Assembly (NCBI GenBank): GCA_036852015.1
Contig: JAANDG010000423.1
Location: 1 to 64,000 of the forward strand
Source: Pelodera strongyloides
Lineage: Eukaryota; Nematoda; Chromadorea; Rhabditida; Rhabditidae
Direction: 5' to 3'
Length of the DNA stretch: 64,000 bases
In this document: positions 24,999-52,163 of the stretch, piece by piece
Position numbering within the stretch: position 1 is the stretch's first letter
Layout of the letters: the number at the start of each line of letters is the position of its first letter
Position numbers and translations under genes: made by a program
Notes under the pieces: generated by a model
The model's database searches: none
What the model was told of the DNA's origin: nothing
What the model saw: only the letters and a program-made list of their open reading frames with translations

Positions 24999-25082
24999 GT
25001 ATGCGTTTGTCTGGATTATTATGTGCATGTGCGTTCGTGTTCGCATGTATTTGTTACGTCTGCATGCTGGCCATTCTGGAGG

Positions 25083-25136
25083 GAATCGAACCTCGACCTC
25101 TCTAGTGAGAAGTAAGAACACTAACCACTCGGCCAT
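25083..25136 (-). repeat. tRNA-like sequence just upstream of the PLC-gamma start
   Basis: On the minus strand it reads ATGGCCGAGTGGTTAGTG (A box) to GAGGTTCGATTCCC (B box) in about 54 bp, resembling the body of a Ser/Leu-type tRNA without its ends. It lies 19 bp before the initiator ATG. Confidence 0.55.
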
Positions 25137-25155
25137 ATTATAGGTGTCGTCGACG

Positions 25156-41061
<15,906 letters not shown>

Positions 41062-43177
41062 TTTACGTGGAATTTACGCACCGTTCCTCAAGATTAGTTT
41101 AGCTCGGCAGTTAAATATTTAGCCCTGACTTATTAAATGCTCTCTATTTCCTTTTTCTAGTTAAAATTTTACTCTAGTTATTTGTTCCACGTTAAATTTG
41201 TGCTAAACTAACATCATGGAGTATAAGAGCTTTTTATATTAAAAAAAAACTTTATTTAAAGGCTCCATGACAGGTACTAGATAAAATGGATTCAAGCTCT
41301 AAGTGGTAGTCAAATACAAATGATTCGATACAGTTGAATATAAATATAGAGAAAGCTTTTTTGATGTGTCATGTTAGTCATGTACTCATGGAGCCCTTAC
41401 TCAATTAAACCTTCAGTATTCAGAGATCTTCATGGCTTTAATTTAGATTCAATTCGATGAGTTTTTATTTTTATTTTATTGTATTGGTTTGATTCGGGGT
41501 TCATCACAGATTCGATTTCATTTTTTTATTACTAACATTGATTTTTCATGCCTAACTTGCCATACTTTTTAACTGTATGCAATATATGCCATGAGTTTAT
41601 TTCAGTTGTTGCATCCTTTTTTGATTATATTATTTGACAGTAGTGAATTAGTTAGTTTCTCGTCTGGGTTGAGAAGTTAGTTGTTTACGTATACAGAGGG
41701 AGATTTATTCTATAGTTATTACGACATAAAAATTGGCGCGCAAACGTTAGGCGTGCATGCGGCATGGAAAAAAAGTGGCATGCCTTTGGGTTCTGGCGTG
41801 CAATTTGCCCTCCACCACGTTGCCATATGCGCACTTTGCAAGCCGTTCTCCCGCGGCTTGCACGCCAAGTTTCTTACCGAACAGAAGGAAAGAGAGAACG
41901 AGTCAGCAATCGAATGTAGTATATATTTTGCTTCCGTCATGTTTGCTAATTCAATACTAAATTTCTTTCTACGGTACTAGTTCGACAGACACTATTCATA
42001 TTTACACATTTATTATTTTTCTCGCGATGTTGTGATCTTTGTGAGCTAAGTCACTTTCTCATTACGATCAGTATTCTCTTCTAATTCGTTCTAAAATAAA
42101 CCGTAAATTTGCATAACTTTCGAATCGATTTTTATGCAAATTTATGGGACAAAGTCGTGTAGTTTGTGTTTCGTACTGTTTTATTCTATTTATCGATTGA
42201 TGTACAATTATTTGTTGATTTTTTTTAAATAAGTTCACGATTGTTATGCAATTACACAACAATTTACTTATCGATTACTTAACTTTGATTCAACATTCCA
42301 TATGCATATATTTGTGAGAGGAGGAAAAATTTGAATAAATATTTTATTCCTGAAGAGCTACAGACTATAAACTACAAACAAATAAATTGGACAAAAATAA
42401 ATATGAGTCTGCATAATGAATAGAACATATACACTAATTAATAACCGATATACGGGCGGCATTGGAGGTGTCAACAGAAACTCGAACTGTGCACGACGCG
42501 TGCGGCATACGGCGCTAGAATGGCGCACTTTTGGCGCACTAAGTATACCGCGTTGTGAAGTACGACCTTCATACAACCGGTTTTTGAACCGTGTGCTGGG
42601 TATGCAAAAAACTGCGCGAAAACGTTCGTTTCTTTATTCAAACTACTTTCTTTTGTGTGTAACGGATGGTAATGCAGTTGTCCAAAATACGTTCAAAAAA
42701 CAGGCTGTATATCGCTTTAAACTACAAATTCATCATATTTCATGTATAGTTTCGTTTCACCTACCACCACCATATATCGATGAACAACTGTGATGTTGTG
42801 TTTGAAAATTAATAGAACATAAGAAATTCTAAAGTAATGCAAAGGAAAACACAAAAACATAGATACAAACAAAAATGAAAGACGACAAGGGTAATGAAAT
42901 AACATCGGTTTGTTGTGTACCGGGCTCAGGTTAATCGGGTATCAAGGAGTATCATAAAAGTATACGTAGTTTTGTAGTATAATCGAATTTAAGGAACTAA
43001 TTATTCGGAAGAATTGCAATGGCTAAGTCTCGCAAAACTTTACGCGTCTGAATTCTGTGTACCATAAGCAAGCGTTTTTACATGTTACTTCCCTTTATTT
43101 GATGGTATCGATATACAACATCGTTGTCTTGCAACGGACGCCATTTCATGAAGACATTTCCACTAGTATGATACGTT

Positions 43178-43348
43178 AAAGCCGTATTGTACCTACTTTA
43201 GGAAATTTGCATATGAAACGAATATCCTATGCATTCTAGTTAATTTGGTGCAGGAAGTTTCGAACGGTATCAAAAATTTGCATAGGACAGATAGGAAACT
43301 CGAATCGTATGCAAATTTCCCCCGAATTAGGTACAATACGGCTTTAAT
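43178..43348. mobile_element. TTAAAGCCG-type palindromic element, copy 3
   Basis: The best-preserved copy: 'TTAAAGCCGTATTGTACCTA', 'GGAAATTTGCATATGAAACG', then 'ATGCAAATTTCCCCCGAATT' and AGGTACAATACGGCTTTAA. TTAA lies at both ends. Confidence 0.85.
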
Positions 43349-43611
43349 TAAATAAGTTACTTAGACAAAAGCTACATTGTAAACAAGAACTTGGCACTTT
43401 CAATCAATTGTTGTTTATAATTTATCATTAGGCATTGGTGGGACGCTCGAAGAGCAGGAAATTCGGTCTTGGAGTGTGAACTATGTTGAGTTTATCACAG
43501 CCGATCAGGTCCTTCTCCTTCGCTGAGAATTTTACCGAGAATGGCCGCCCCTGAATGCGTAATTGTGTAAGTAAGTTAGTAACTTTCTAAATATATGTCT
43601 AGAATGAGTTA

Positions 43612-43774
43612 AAGGTCGGTTTTGGCTGAGTACATCAGCATTCTTATGCAGCGTATGCAAATGGATATAGATCAGAATAAAACATCGAGCTGAATCCGAG
43701 CAAATTAGTGTAAATACGTGAGAATTCAGTTGTCCGCGATGTGTTTCAAAACCGGCTGGTATTTCGCTTTAATA
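43612..43774. mobile_element. CCGGCCGG-type palindromic element, reverse orientation
   Basis: CATCAGCATTCTTATGCAGC, 'CGTGAGAATTCAGTTGTCCG' and 'CAAAACCGGCTGGTATTTCG', ending CTTTAA. Confidence 0.8.
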
Positions 43775-44199
43775 CCCAAAGTATTTGAATAGTTCTCTAT
43801 CTTGTTTTTTTCTAATTGGATCACTGACAAGTACTAGTGCTAATCGGCTAATGCTCCACGTTATTACTTCTAGAGTGATTAGAACTGAAACAAAAATACC
43901 ATGTTATTACTACATTACATTGCGTCGCAATATAACAAAAATAAAAAACCTTTAACTGTGCTGGTCGCGGAATGGTCGATTCTTGTACGTAGGTGCATGC
44001 CTAAATATGTCAGCTTTCCAAGAGCGTTATCAAATACGACTCACAATTACAGTTACAGTGAACACTAAATCAATGTAATGAATTTTTGTTCGCAAGATTC
44101 TCGCCGCCCTAAGGCCCTAACGCGGGCTACTGTGGCTAACAGCAACTCTCGCCGCCGGAGTTTTATCTAGATGTACGGGTAAAGGTACCTAGCTGAGGC

Positions 44200-44821
44200 T
44201 TAGCGTGAACTACAAAAATGAGAAACTGTTACCCTGGAAAGTATTTTACAGATGTATTCCACTTTAAGTACGGCTGGCGAAATCGATTTGTCATCGGAAA
44301 GTGAAATACAGAATTGATCGTTGTCTGCTTCAGTGTGACTGTACATTGAATCTAAACGGGGTTTATAACGAGATGAGAACACTCGAAACCACAACTACCG
44401 CACTGTGATTTTGTATATACTGTAAAAATGCGATGACACATTTCGAAACGTAGAATTCCGTTTCGTGCACAGAAACAAAAAAGGTAGAAGAAAAGGAGAT
44501 TACGAGGGTTGCGAAAATGGACTACTTATACCAAATGCCTGAAACGTAGAATTCCGTTTCGTGCACAGAAACAAAAAAGTAAACTCTTCTTCTTTATATT
44601 TTGGATATCACGCTTTCATTGTAATATTTTTTTACCTAAGAAAATGTGGGTAAAAGAAAAGGAGATATCATGAAAACCTGAAACCCACTTCTCTTCTCAG
44701 AGCCTAGAACTTTGACCGTTAGTGAGTGAATACTCTGTCCGGGAGGACATCGTACCCTCCCATCCACGTTTACACTGCACGAGCACAATGCACAAAGATA
44801 CAGTAGGATAACATAGCGCAT
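44200..44821 (-). CDS. Transthyretin-like (TTR) family secreted protein, 2 exons
   Basis: Exons on the minus strand are 44821-44689 and 44351-44200 (285 nt, 94 aa, stop TAA). A signal peptide (MRYVILLYLCALCSCS) is followed by 'VDGRVRCPPGQSIHSLTVKV', which fits the TTR-like opening in which a small domain begins with a G-x-(V/L)-x-C strand. The second exon has 'HTEADNDQFCISLS' and 'ISPAVLKVEYIC', matching the family pattern D-x-x-G/Q-x-F-x-(I/L)-S-G-S then (D/E)-P-x-L-K-(I/V)-Y/E-H-x-C. Such proteins are secreted and nematode-specific. The model is shorter than usual (about 110-130 aa mature), and the last residues after 'YIC' do not look canonical, so a final exon may have been missed. A donor at GTAAAATAC inside this exon would allow that. 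The join at phase 1 (GAGAA|GTGGGT to GTTTAG|AT) is well defined. Confidence 0.5.
44444..44583 (+). repeat. Local duplication of a 45-bp block in the TTR-like gene intron
   Basis: 'GAAACGTAGAATTCCGTTTC' plus GTGCACAGAAACAAAAAAG occurs at 44447 and at 44540, identical over about 40 bp. Confidence 0.9.
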
Positions 44822-45692
44822 CACTGAAATTTTACATATAATTATTTGACGTGATAAAAAAAACGATAAATTGTAAAAATGTAATTGTGCGGAGCGGCAT
44901 GGTAACTCTACCGTAATACTATATTATTCAATATAAGCAGTAACAAATTGATATAATGATGTATAAGAAAATTTAAAAATAAAGTACACCAAAGACAAAC
45001 AGATCCTAGTGGCAGTATTTGTGAAAAGTATTTTGTTATAGATTGTTTTATATCCGAAAGTCCGAAACAACATAGATCTAAAATTCTAATAGGAAAATCA
45101 GAAAATTGTTAGCCTACGTTGATTTTCTACCTGATAAATTCACACAACACAACTCTCATAAATATTCAAGGCGAAAGGTTTTTTATTTCAAAATTTTAAA
45201 ACCGATAAAAATGAAAACCTATATTATATTTTTCGATAATATACGAGCTTTTGGCGCGACACATCTTATAAAACAAAATAGAAGGAAACTGCAAATAATA
45301 TTACGAATGATGCATATTAAAAAAAACTTTTACGAGTTAAAATGTCGCGCAAGAAAGTCATGATGCAACAAGGAAATATTGGTATAAATATTAAAAAAAT
45401 TATTTGTCTTGAAAATAAAAATTCACCGAGGGATAAATCATATTATTATGGGAAAAAATAGGTCGTGGGATACTATCTATTAAAGAGTAAATAAAAGGAA
45501 TTTTGATGATTGGAGAACAGCGTAAAGAAGAGTCATTTAATATATCAATATATTAAATGTAGAGAAAGTGATCTGTCTATCTTGAACGTCACATAACGCC
45601 ATGCCTCGGAATTTACGACGAATTTCTTTTACTCAACATAGCCCTCACCGGCAACATACCTTAGTCCGAGCAGACTACTATGACTATGGTTA

Positions 45693-45861
45693 TGGGGTCT
45701 GGGTTTACAAGTATCCCAAAAAATCTGTGTGATTCGGAATTCTGTCAGTACTACCGTATTTCTTCACGAAACCTGCATATATGATATGAAAAATTAATAA
45801 AATATTCTCGTGTAGTTCCAAGATACGGTAATTTTTCAGCATACTTGCAAGCCCCATTAGG
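45693..45861. mobile_element. TGGGGTTTGCAAGTATG-type element
   Basis: 'GGGTTTACAAGTATCCCAAA', 'AGTACTACCGTATTTCTTCA' and 'AGTTCCAAGATACGG', ending GCATACTTGCAAGCCCCAT. Confidence 0.8.
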
Positions 45862-46589
45862 GATATAAGGCCGGTTTTTGAAAAGGTGTGCACATTTTAT
45901 GCAAATGAATAAAATTAGAGTAATTTAAAATGGAGTAATTATCGTAAACGCGATGTATAGAAAAATATAAAAGAGAGCAAAGATGAAAAAATTGTGTCAT
46001 GTTCTTTAACATGATAACTTACCGTGCACTAAGCCCCACTCCTTTACATACTGAAAATACATTTACATAAACTACATGGAAAGACAGCGTCCAACATACG
46101 TTTTTCAAAACTCGGTTTACCATGCGGAATGCCAGAATCATGCCAGAAACAAAAAAACCATGCAGAATACCAAAATAACACAAAGTAACTAAAAAAACAG
46201 TAAAGTAATAAATATTTTGTTGGCTTCCCGTGTGGCAGTACAGCTTGTGCTGTAAAGAGGGAGTGTGTGTATCTTTATCTTGTGATAGAGGACAGAAGCA
46301 CAGCTGTTAAGATATGATAGTCATACTCATTCTTTTCTAGCAGGGACGGATGACAATCGCCCGACGCCGGGAGTAGCCTCCCAAAGGCTCCCGCTGGAGC
46401 AGGAGATGCCGAGAGACAATGAGAATCCGAGAGACGTAGGGACGCAGGGAGGAAAGCTACAGGGAGTAAGGTCCCTCTAACAAGGAGGGAGGATGATGAC
46501 AGTCATCCCCGAGTAGAAGAGACAAGCCAGCGGTTTTCGTAATAATTTTACACACCTCCGACACTTTTCTTTTTGATGCGGCCAGTGGA

Positions 46590-46740
46590 GAGAGATAGGA
46601 GAGAGGGAGAAGAGAGAGAGAGAAGAGGGAGGCAAACAGAGAGAAGATATAGAGAGGGAGAGAAGAGAGAGAGAGAGAGGAAGAGGGAGACAAATAGAGA
46701 GAAGATATAGAGGGAGAGGAGAGAGGGAGAGAAAGAGACT
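46590..46740. repeat. GA-rich low-complexity tract with internal 60-bp repeat
   Basis: AGAGAGAAGAGGGAGGCAAA and 'GAGAGAAGATATAGAG' blocks occur twice within a purine-rich tract. Confidence 0.9.
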
Positions 46741-47419
46741 CATGCAAGTGGACCATGGCCAAGGTCCCGGTATATGAACAAAACATATACAGAACGGCAG
46801 TAGTAAACTTCGGAAGCTTCCTTGTGGCGAACAATCCATGTGAAAGACACAAATGATACAAAATATGATAAATGGGGCCTAGGAATGTACATCGTTGTTC
46901 AAGCGTGCCCAGTGGTGTCAAGTGATGTCAAAACGCCTAACAAACTCCATCTTAACAAAAAAATGTTTCAAATTCAAGAGCTAAGGAAAGGGCATCTAGC
47001 TTCTAGCAACAGCGTTATATCTTAAATTAAACAAATCACTCAAGCGCTAAGTAAACTCGAAATAAATAAAGGTTAAGGTTAGACCCTTCACAAGAGATCT
47101 GAACTCAGCGCGGGTCCCGTGCCTGAAATACACGGTCCGGCGTCCGGCCTGCTCTGGGTTTTTGGTTTCACATTGTGAAATTGTTTTGTGAATGAAAAGT
47201 GGGGGGGGGGGGGGGACTTTGTATCATCATAGTAAACTTTAAAAGTACGAACGTTTGGCCCTTATGCCCTTTATCCTGGATCTACACGCGTCTGTTGCAG
47301 CAGATAACAATAATTATAAAATGCTTGTGAAATTCAATGAAGAATTTAAAATGACAGGTCAAATAAAGAATGTAACTTGGTTGTTTTTCTACCCTTTTAT
47401 TTCTGAAGTGTATCAATCT

Positions 47420-47580
47420 AACCAGACGGCTATCGCTCCGGAGGCGAGCACACAGGTCATACACATACAACGAACGTACGAACAAGGGGAACACTTATAT
47501 GAAATGCCTGAAGCGTATGTTTCAAATTGTATGCGATATGACTATGCTGCTTTATCCCAAAAGTCTGAAACGTAGAAAAA
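47420..47580. mobile_element. GACGGC-type element
   Basis: Starts 'CCAGACGGCTATCGCTCCGG' with AGGCGAGC; AAATGCCTGAAGCGTATGTT and GTCTGAAACGTAG follow. A CCGGCCGG-type element follows at 47629, and the possible far end (TGCTCCTTTATATAATAG) lies near 47868, so the latter may have inserted into it. Confidence 0.6.
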
Positions 47581-47628
47581 GTAGTGACTGAGCACTTTGG
47601 TTGCTCAAGCCTGCACACCGACACTCCT

Positions 47629-47812
47629 TTAAAGCGAAATACCGGCCGGTTTATGAAACGCATCGTGGACAACTGCATTCTTATGTATTTATGCGAAGTG
47701 GGGTCTACTTGGGGTCTATTTTTTATGCTAAATTATGCTCACTTGCATATGACGCATAAGAATGTTGGTGTACTCGATGCGTTTCAAAAACCGGCCGGTA
47801 TTTCGCTTTAAT
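47629..47812. mobile_element. CCGGCCGG-type palindromic element, complete
   Basis: Left 'TTTAAAGCGAAATACCGGCC', right 'AAAACCGGCCGGTATTTCGC' with TTTAA. The centre contains GGGTCTACTTGGGGTCTATT instead of the usual AGCTCGATT block. Confidence 0.9.
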
Positions 47813-48098
47813 ACCCGAGGGCGGATCTGAGCTTTGCTAATTTTCGGTGTGGACAAACGCAACAGACTTTGCTCCTTTATATAATAGTAGATACGAGAGA
47901 CTTTTATCAATATTATGCAGACATATCCAACTTACGTAAATCAAGATATTTGGCAATCACATCCTTATAAAGTCCTATAGGTGTATGCGCACGGGAACTG
48001 TTTACCTCCGAGTATAATATCCCACCATATTCTCAACCTACGTGTGCTCCTAACTCCTAACCCTTAGCGGGCGTTTAATTTGGGACAGCGTCATACGC

Positions 48099-48332
48099 CT
48101 TAAGCGAAATACCGGCCGGTTTTGAAACCCATCGTGGACAACTGAATTCTTACGTATTTATGCTAATTTGCGCGATTTTTTTTTTATTTTAATTTATGTT
48201 CATTTGCATAAGCTGCATAAGAACCCTGGTGTACTCGATGTGTTTCAAAAACCGGCCGGAATTTCGCTTTTCGCTTTAAAGCGAAATACCGGCCGGTTTT
48301 TCAAACGCATTGCGTACAACTGCTCGGTTATT
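48099..48332. mobile_element. Two CCGGCCGG-type elements joined end to end
   Basis: A complete copy (48099-48275) is followed directly by the left end of another ('TTTAAAGCGAAATACCGGCC', GGTTTTTCAAACGCAT), sharing the CGCTTTAAAGCG junction. Confidence 0.85.
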
Positions 48333-49853
48333 CATAGTGTTTCCTATTATATAGCTAATGTTCCGCAGTTAGTACGTTTGTAATAAACTGGAATTAAATT
48401 TTCCTAACAAATACATAGCAGTGGCTGCCGGGCAGTTACACTAGTAAACATAAGTTTTTCCTCAGTTCTTTCTTTATATTTAGCAGTGCACAGTTTTTGA
48501 TCAGATCACTGTTGGTGCATTAGGGTATGAGTGATACACAGGCATGACCATAGATTTGCATCGGTATGCATAGGCCTAGCCAGGCCATGGTGCCCAGTCA
48601 TGTCCTTATTTATCCTTATATCAAACAAACGATTGGGTGTTTGGGTTTGCCAACTCACACCTAACTAAAATTTATCTGCCGCAAATTGCTTTATTATGAT
48701 ATTAATTATATTTGCAACTTGTTGATAGTGACTTGACTATCTTTGTTCTTTTTGTAATCATTTTTTAAGTTAGTGACTGAAATTCCGCTCTTGATCTACC
48801 TACTCTCGAGCAACCATCTCTCGCTTTAGCTTTGTCTTCATGCAGTACCGTTTGAGGAAGCGCGATCTCTTCCAAACTTTTTTTATTGAAAACACGGTAT
48901 TTGAACCTCATTTGAATCTGCTCTCATGAACAAGCAGATACATTTTATACTCATACTTCTTCATTGTTTAATTTTTTTATAACGGCTTGCCAGGGTAATT
49001 AGAGGCCCAGTGCTAAGTTAAATTCACTAAATGTAAGTTTATGATCTCAATAAGTACTATTTGGCCAAAAAATTAGCATATGCCCCTCAGGCGGGGCGTG
49101 TGTAATCCATCAACTCCTCTTATTATGCGCTCTGTTTTTGGTCGTTGTAATACGTGTGGAGTGCCCCGAGGATATAGACAGCCACAGCGACGCCTTATGC
49201 TTTAGACCTCTTAAACTTATCTACTCAACATACACCTTCATTTGCATATTTTGTCGTAAGCACATTACGGTAACTATTTGTGTTTTTTTTGTAAGAACAT
49301 TGTTTCTTGTTCTTCTTATTTTGTTTGTATACATCTACGAATAAATTTGTAATCCCTGAATCATCAGCTATGGCTTGCGTCTTTAGGCTTACCAAACGCA
49401 ATTTCTTACTTAGAAGTTACGTTTTATTCATGTTCATTCACTTCGACGCGGGACTAGTAAGCAAAAATAAGCCAAGACTATTTTGTTAATTATAATTTCT
49501 GCCGTTTTTCAAAATTACTATGGATGATTTCTTTCTGTAAATTTACTTTTGTCTCCTGTTTCTTTTTGTCGTGGCCATTCTTCATCATGTCTGCTTCCAA
49601 AGAAATGATTATCATTCACGTTTGCTCTTTTTCAACTCAGACTATCCCCAACTTTATTTTTCCTCGAGTGTGTCCACTCACTAAGGGAGGTCAGTTAGGG
49701 CTTGATCCAAGGGGAAAGTGTCACCTGTTTCAAGGGAATCATTTCCCTGACGAAAACTCCTCACACATTCCTGGCTGACCAATCCTCTTTTTTAGACTTT
49801 TAAAACAAATTACATAGACTGGACGAGGTTTTTACCGATGCTTTTTCTGTGAA

Positions 49854-50027
49854 TAAAGCGAAGTACCGGCCGGTATTCGAAACGCATCGCGTACTTCTGC
49901 TTTCTTATGCGACATATGCAAATGTGCATAAATTAGAATAAAAAATCGAGCTAAATTCGAGCAAATTTGCATAAATACGTAAGACTTCAGATTTCCACGA
50001 TGCGCTTCAAAAAAAAAAAGGTATTTA
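49854..50027. mobile_element. CCGGCCGG-type palindromic element, reverse orientation
   Basis: 'AAAGCGAAGTACCGGCCGGT', 'AAAAAATCGAGCTAAATTCG' and 'CACGATGCGCTTCAAAAAAA'. The right end is degenerate, with poly-A replacing the CCGGCC block. Confidence 0.75.
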
Positions 50028-50368
50028 AGTTCAGTTTGCTAAACGCGCCGTCTAACTGTATGGATCTAATTTTAGCGATGTCATGTCTATGTGCTAATTG
50101 CCGCAACTTCTATTGACCCCATTATTTCAACGAGTTCCTCGTTTTGGTATGCGCGTGTTCTATGTCTTTCTTGTACTTGAAATTAGAGGTACCAATTAGT
50201 GTTATAAACAACTTTGCACTTTATTTATCCTGATTATATTATTCAATTGTGCCATTGTTAGAAACTAGGAGTTTAGCAACAATTACTCAAACACTTTTCA
50301 GGAAACGGAATCAACAAAAATAGGGATTGAAATAGGCATTTCTTTGGGTAGCATGCTCGCTATTTGTG

Positions 50369-52114
50369 ATGCACTTCAATGCGGGTCTAGTCACGTCTAT
50401 TCTTTACTTTTTCTTTATTTTTATTCTTCTTACAACCGCTTTGGAGTTACCGCTCGCACCATATAACGTGAAGGTAAGTGTTATAGGTCGTTTATTACAG
50501 TGTATTTTTCATCAAGCAGCTATGCAAAATGGTTGGTCACCAATGAAATATCAGGCAATATTATTCGCAATAACAGCGTTACGAGTCAGTTATTATTGAA
50601 TAATTATTACTTTCTAGTGAAAATAAGATTTAAAAAAATAGCACAGCCAGTGCCAGTAACTTTTCCCGTTTTGATTGTCGGTTGTGGATTGCCGTGTACA
50701 AAGATATAATGAGTCATGATTATTTAATCAACTAGTTTTCTGGCCGGAAACATCAAAATTACATTTTCCCTGCGCCTGAGACTTATGAAAATATCGCTAT
50801 CCTTAGAATTGTGGCAAATCTATTTATTTTCAGTTATTTTGCCGTACTGGTAGAGCAATGGGTTCCCTTCGAGCTCCCACTGAATGCCCAACAGCATCAT
50901 TAACTTGTGGGTATCTAGAGTTCCCAGCCCCAGACACGGCACGGGGCGTGCGAAAAGTCGGTTTTATTTATTTTTATAACTTTTTGACCCTATCACCTTC
51001 AATAAGAAGATGCAGAGCATGTTTTTTAATCAATTATCATGTATCGATCCAAACTATTTTACCACAGTACCATGAAGAAGGACTTCTAGTGCGGTTTCCT
51101 GTTTTATTTCACGTTAATATCGATTTTTTCTTGCAGACAGGTGTGTACGAGTGTTTGGAGTACGGGATACTCAGGCAGAGAGATGATGATGCAGAAGAGA
51201 TTCAGCGGGTGAGACAATTTTGTGACATAATCTCGCTTTCTAGGTAAATTTTCTCCGAGAGACAGTTTTCTCCAGGGGTAAACGGAGTGGTGAATACGGC
51301 CTCAGGTCACATAGTTTTCACCATATCGGTTTATGAAAGCTTGCCAAAAAAATACACATTTAGAATCAATTCGCCGAGCTTTGTGGCGCTGTGCCAAAAT
51401 GTTCGTCGGTACCAGTTTCTGCCTTCAACGCACAATTCCTGAAGCATTTGATCACTTCAAATGGCATCAGACTAGAAACCATGTCTGAGGGGCGGGTTCG
51501 ACTGTGCTGTGCACTACACCATGCTACTCTGAACAAAATTGTTCACTCGAACACGAATATACTACGTACGTTTCGGGTTGGGGACGGTTTCAGCGGCAAA
51601 TTGTACGTACGATAGATGTTTCATTGTTTCATTCTTGGTAGTACCTCCAGTGATCCGAGGTTGGCCATAGACACTCATTTGATGTTTTTTGTTGTCTAAT
51701 ACTTTAGCAGACTTACAATTAGTTTGTGCTCTGTGCACAAATGTGGCTATGCTTCATTTTCAGCAACATCCTACGCTGCTCAAATTTTTAGGCGCAGTCT
51801 TACGCTTACGGTGTACCAACAATAAGCCTACTTACGCTGTACCCAACCTGTCTACATCTTGAATAAAGGAGCACGCTCTTGTAGCGTGAATTACTTATTT
51901 ATCTATATGTGTTACCTATTTCAGCATCCGCTTACGCTCCGCCAATTCGTTGTGAAAGTACAGTATGCGGGGCGGGGGCAATTGGATGCGCTATTCACAC
52001 AAACTACGGGGACAGTGACGAGTACGAGGAATACGAAGGGGAGGAGGAGGAAATGGAGGATTTTGAGGTATGACGTTACTCTTTCCTCTCTCGCTCTCGC
52101 TCTCTTTCTCTCTC

Positions 52115-52163
<49 letters not shown>

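Larger units (their letters stand above)
9493..25082. other. 15.6-kb stretch with no supportable gene
   Basis: I found no set of exons with agreeing phase and recognisable peptide on either strand. The interval is filled with palindromic elements (listed separately), simple repeats, tRNA-like sequence and AT-rich DNA. Frames longer than 100 codons here coincide with hairpins or low-complexity DNA (23626-24051, 20664-21119) or have no supporting splice context (22129-22497, minus). Confidence 0.5.
41062..44199. other. Intergenic stretch, no gene seen
   Basis: It contains an element at 41261-41398 with ends GGCTCCATGACAGGTAC and GTACTCATGGAGCC, a GC-rich hairpin-prone patch at 41735-41880, a diverged palindrome at 42575-42722, and two listed elements (43178, 43612). 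No coding frame with splice support was found. Confidence 0.45.
44822..50368. other. Intergenic stretch, no supportable gene
   Basis: It holds several elements (45693, 47420, 47629, 48099, 49854), a GA-rich tract at 46590-46740 and a poly-G run at 47201-47215. Frames in 46457-46921 (minus) are the complement of the GA tract. 49138-49490 contains short open frames without splice context. Confidence 0.45.

Noticed and set aside
46457..46921. 154-codon Ser/Leu-rich minus-strand frame
   Set aside because: Complement of a GA-rich low-complexity tract.
51391..51615. 74-codon frame between exons 3 and 4 of the surface-protein gene
   Set aside because: It has no consensus splice sites that keep phase with neighbours; the peptide has no similarity I recognise.
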